NCBI GenBank assembly: GCA_902768665.1
Contig: CACXMA010000012.1
Span: 1 to 64,000 of the forward strand
Length of the DNA stretch: 64,000 nucleotides
Reading direction: 5' to 3'
DNA from: an uncultured Bacteroidia bacterium
GTDB taxonomy: Bacteria; Bacteroidota; Bacteroidia; Bacteroidales; UBA932
Position 1 is the stretch's first letter; every line of letters begins with the position of its first letter. The notes below the pieces were generated by a model. The model was not told the DNA's origin, did not search any database, and saw only the letters and a program-made list of their open reading frames with translations. Below, piece by piece: positions 61,733 through 64,000 of this stretch. Both the position numbers and the translations under genes were made by a program.

Positions 61733-61740
61733 TATCTTTA
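61733..61740 (+). promoter_or_regulatory. Possible -7 element of the TonB receptor gene
   Basis: TATCTTTA differs from TAnnTTTG in one base. It lies 14 nt before the ATG at 61755. Confidence 0.4.
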
Positions 61741-61754
61741 CGCCCCAAAACAGA

Positions 61755-64000
61755 ATGATGAAAGGAATCAAAATAATCTTTCTCTGCTGCGCGCTGCTGG
61801 GCACCCTCCGGCTCAGCGCCCAGTCCAGAGTTACCGTCAGCGGCTATATCACCGATGCCGCGACCGGTGAAACGCTCATCGGGGCGACGGTCCTCAGCGG
61901 TCCCCGCACCGGTGCCGTCACGAACCCCTTCGGCTACTACAGCCTGACCCTCCCCGCAGGCGAGACCGCCCTTCAGTTCGGTTACATCGGCTACGCCGAC
62001 GAGGTCCGGACCCTGGATCTCCGCCGCGATACGCTCCTGAGCATCGCCCTGCAGCCCTCCGCCGTCCTGGATGCGGCGAAGGTTGTCAGCCGCTCGCAGG
62101 CCCGCGCCGATGCGGGCATCGCCTCCGCCTATCTCGGCTCGGTGGACGTCCCCATCAAGCAGATCCAGAGCACTCCGGTTCTCTTCGGCGAAGCGGACGT
62201 GCTGAAAGCGCTGCAGAAGATTCCCGGCGTCCAGGGCGGCAATGAAGGCTTCACGGGCATCCACGTCCGCGGCGGCGGCCCCGACGAGAACCTCATCCTG
62301 CTCGACGGAACGCCCATCTACAACGTGGACCACATGCTCGGCATCTTTTCCGTCTTCCAGACCGAGGCTGTCAAGAAAGTCACGCTCTACAAGGGCTCCT
62401 TCCCGGCCCGTTACGGCGGCCGCGTGAGTTCCATCGTGGACATCCGCACCAACGACGGCAACCTCAAGGAGCACAGCGGCAGCGTCACCCTCGGCCTCCT
62501 CAACAGCCGGATCCACCTCGAGGGCCCCATCGTCAAGGACCGCCTCAGCTATTCCCTGAGCGCCCGCGGGCTCCATACCTTTTACATCATCCCCTTGCTG
62601 CGGCTTCTCGGTTCGGACATCGATGCCACATACTATTTCTATGACCTGAACGGAAAACTGACCTGGCGCCTTTCCGACCACGACCGTTTTTACCTCGGAG
62701 CCTACAACGGCGCCGACCGGATTGCACAGAGAGACACCGAAACCGACGAGATTCCCGACGGCTATACGGGCCTTTCCCGGGATGAAGTCTCGACCCGCTG
62801 GGGCAACGATGTGGTGCACCTGCGTTGGAACCACGTCTTCTCCCCGCGCCTTTTCTCCAACACGACCGTCGCCTTCAACCGCTACCGGATGAACCTCGGC
62901 TCCGTCTCCACGAGCCTCGACCGACTGGATGACGGCCGGATCCAGAAAGACGTCTACGATGTCACCTACCGCTCCGGCATCCGCGACTGGAACGCCCGGA
63001 CCGACTTCGACTGGCATCCGTCCCCGAGCCGGATCGTACGCTTCGGCGGCGAATACCTCTACCATACCTTCAAGCCGGAGGCCCTGACGGCCGTCGAATC
63101 GACCACCACCGGCGCCGCCCCGACCGAGACGCAGCACTACGACTTCCAGAACCGGGACGCCTACAACGGCCACGAACTGTCCCTCTACGGCGAATATGAA
63201 TACACCTTCCCCTGGAACCTGACCGTGGATCCGGGCCTCCGGGCGACGCTCTTCGCGGTCGAAGGCCGTACCTACGTCAGCCTCCAGCCCCGCGTCAACC
63301 TCAAATATGATGTACCGGGCGTCGAATCTCTGTCGCTGAAGACCGGCTATGCCCGGATGGCGCAATACGTCCACCTGCTCAGTTCCCTGCAGATCTCGAT
63401 GCCGACCGACCTCTGGGCCCCCATCACAAAGGACATCGCCCCGGTCACTTCCGACCAGGTCAGCGCCGGCATCTACTACGACGGACTTCCCGGATGGGAA
63501 TTCTCCGTCGAGGGTTACTTCAAGTGGATGGACAACATCCTCGAGTTCGGCGACGGCGTCGTGATGATCGGCTCATCCAGCAACTGGGAGGATCGCGTGG
63601 AAGTCGGCAAGGGCCGCGCCAGGGGTCTGGAATTCTTCGCCCAGAAGACTGCCGGCGACCTGACCGGCTGGCTGTCCTACACGCTGGCCAAGAGCGAACG
63701 CCGCTTCCCCGACGGCAGCATCAACCTCGGCCGCTGGTTCCCCTACAAATATGACCGCCGCCACAGCGTCAACGTCAACCTGAGCTACAAACTGACCTCA
63801 CGGACCGATTTCAACGTCGCCTGGACCTATGCCAGCGGCACGCCCATTACCGTTCCCGAGCGGAGGACCGTCATCACCGCACCCGACGGCACCCACGATG
63901 AAGCAGACTACGTTCCTGCCCGTAACAATTACCGGCTGCCCGCGAGCCACCATCTCGACGTCTCCCTCGCCGTCCACAAGCAGAAAGCCCGCGGCGAACG
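61755..64000 (+). CDS. TonB-dependent receptor with carboxypeptidase-like domain (3' end outside window)
   Basis: This frame of about 748 codons is open to the window edge and so is partial. It has a signal peptide (to about LRLSAQ), a CarboxypepD_reg-like domain (about residues 24-105; TVSGYITDAATGETLIGATV), a plug domain (FGEADVLKALQKIPGVQ, then GIHVRGGGPDENLILLDGTP) and many barrel strands. It differs from SusC proteins in lacking a SusD partner in view, and resembles receptors with a TonB box-free peptide or metal uptake role. Substrate is unknown. Start at 61755 or 61758. Confidence 0.85.
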   Translation, partial: MMKGIKIIFLCCALLGTLRLSAQSRVTVSGYITDAATGETLIGATVLSGPRTGAVTNPFGYYSLTLPAGETALQFGYIGYADEVRTLDLRRDTLLSIALQPSAVLDAAKVVSRSQARADAGIASAYLGSVDVPIKQIQSTPVLFGEADVLKALQKIPGVQGGNEGFTGIHVRGGGPDENLILLDGTPIYNVDHMLGIFSVFQTEAVKKVTLYKGSFPARYGGRVSSIVDIRTNDGNLKEHSGSVTLGLLNSRIHLEGPIVKDRLSYSLSARGLHTFYIIPLLRLLGSDIDATYYFYDLNGKLTWRLSDHDRFYLGAYNGADRIAQRDTETDEIPDGYTGLSRDEVSTRWGNDVVHLRWNHVFSPRLFSNTTVAFNRYRMNLGSVSTSLDRLDDGRIQKDVYDVTYRSGIRDWNARTDFDWHPSPSRIVRFGGEYLYHTFKPEALTAVESTTTGAAPTETQHYDFQNRDAYNGHELSLYGEYEYTFPWNLTVDPGLRATLFAVEGRTYVSLQPRVNLKYDVPGVESLSLKTGYARMAQYVHLLSSLQISMPTDLWAPITKDIAPVTSDQVSAGIYYDGLPGWEFSVEGYFKWMDNILEFGDGVVMIGSSSNWEDRVEVGKGRARGLEFFAQKTAGDLTGWLSYTLAKSERRFPDGSINLGRWFPYKYDRRHSVNVNLSYKLTSRTDFNVAWTYASGTPITVPERRTVITAPDGTHDEADYVPARNNYRLPASHHLDVSLAVHKQKARGE

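Overview
This window comes from a GC-rich member of the Bacteroidota, most likely order Bacteroidales. The evidence is many promoters of the Bacteroidota type (-33 TTTG about 20 nt before -7 TAnnTTTG), lipoproteins with Bacteroidota-style signals, TonB-dependent receptors, DUF3078 and OmpA-type outer-membrane proteins, LpxA/LpxC lipid A genes, a short archaeal-type prolyl-tRNA synthetase and a BtuG/BtuB-like pair. Genus cannot be fixed from the sequence alone.

Region by region. 1-1.1 kb: an AT-rich patch with a YiiX-like lipoprotein peptidase, then the initiator tRNA-fMet. 1.1-9 kb: housekeeping genes sppA, hisS, mtnN, tilS, a DUF3078 porin-like protein and proS. 9.1-13.7 kb: a Trp/Tyr- then Ser/Arg-rich lipoprotein, a FadL-type channel and a GH28 glycosidase. 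13.7-16.1 kb: lpxC-lpxA-wbqC operon. 16.2-21.2 kb: AraC regulator, a phosphomannose isomerase homologue that has lost metal ligands, S4 protein, FKBP, BadF-type kinase, recR. 21.2-29.1 kb: corA, rpsA, rnz and a cell-envelope run (glucosaminidase, MltG-like, lipoprotein, patatin). 29.1-34.4 kb: a RelA/SpoT homologue with a degenerate hydrolase site, a higBA toxin-antitoxin pair, uvrB. 34.5-43.9 kb: ompA, gmk-nadD-CYTH, fbaA, btuG-btuB-like pair, zinc/cadmium P-type ATPase.

43.9-56.4 kb is an accessory island: lower and uneven GC, mostly unknown genes, and closely related hairpin repeats at both ends. Its left part is a tightly overlapping minus-strand kinase / PP2C phosphatase / von Willebrand A triad, the gene composition of the TerY-P phosphorylation triads, but without tellurite genes. 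Next come four unknown minus-strand proteins, two of them behind near-identical dyad promoters, then a Tudor-like/BspA/WG-repeat protein, a WYL regulator and a regulator/membrane-kinase pair sharing one symmetric divergent promoter. The right part encodes a PD-(D/E)XK-type nuclease flanked by two paralogous small proteins with internal duplication. I regard this island as the best candidate for an undescribed, phosphorylation-linked stress or defence system. That role is inference, not demonstrated.

56.4-64 kb returns to core genes: class I fumarase, a small membrane protein and uvrA. The uvrA 3' end lies inside one arm of a 23-bp inverted repeat that also terminates a fragment of a LytTR response regulator. 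The window ends inside a TonB-dependent receptor gene. No CRISPR array, rRNA, transposase or integrase was seen.
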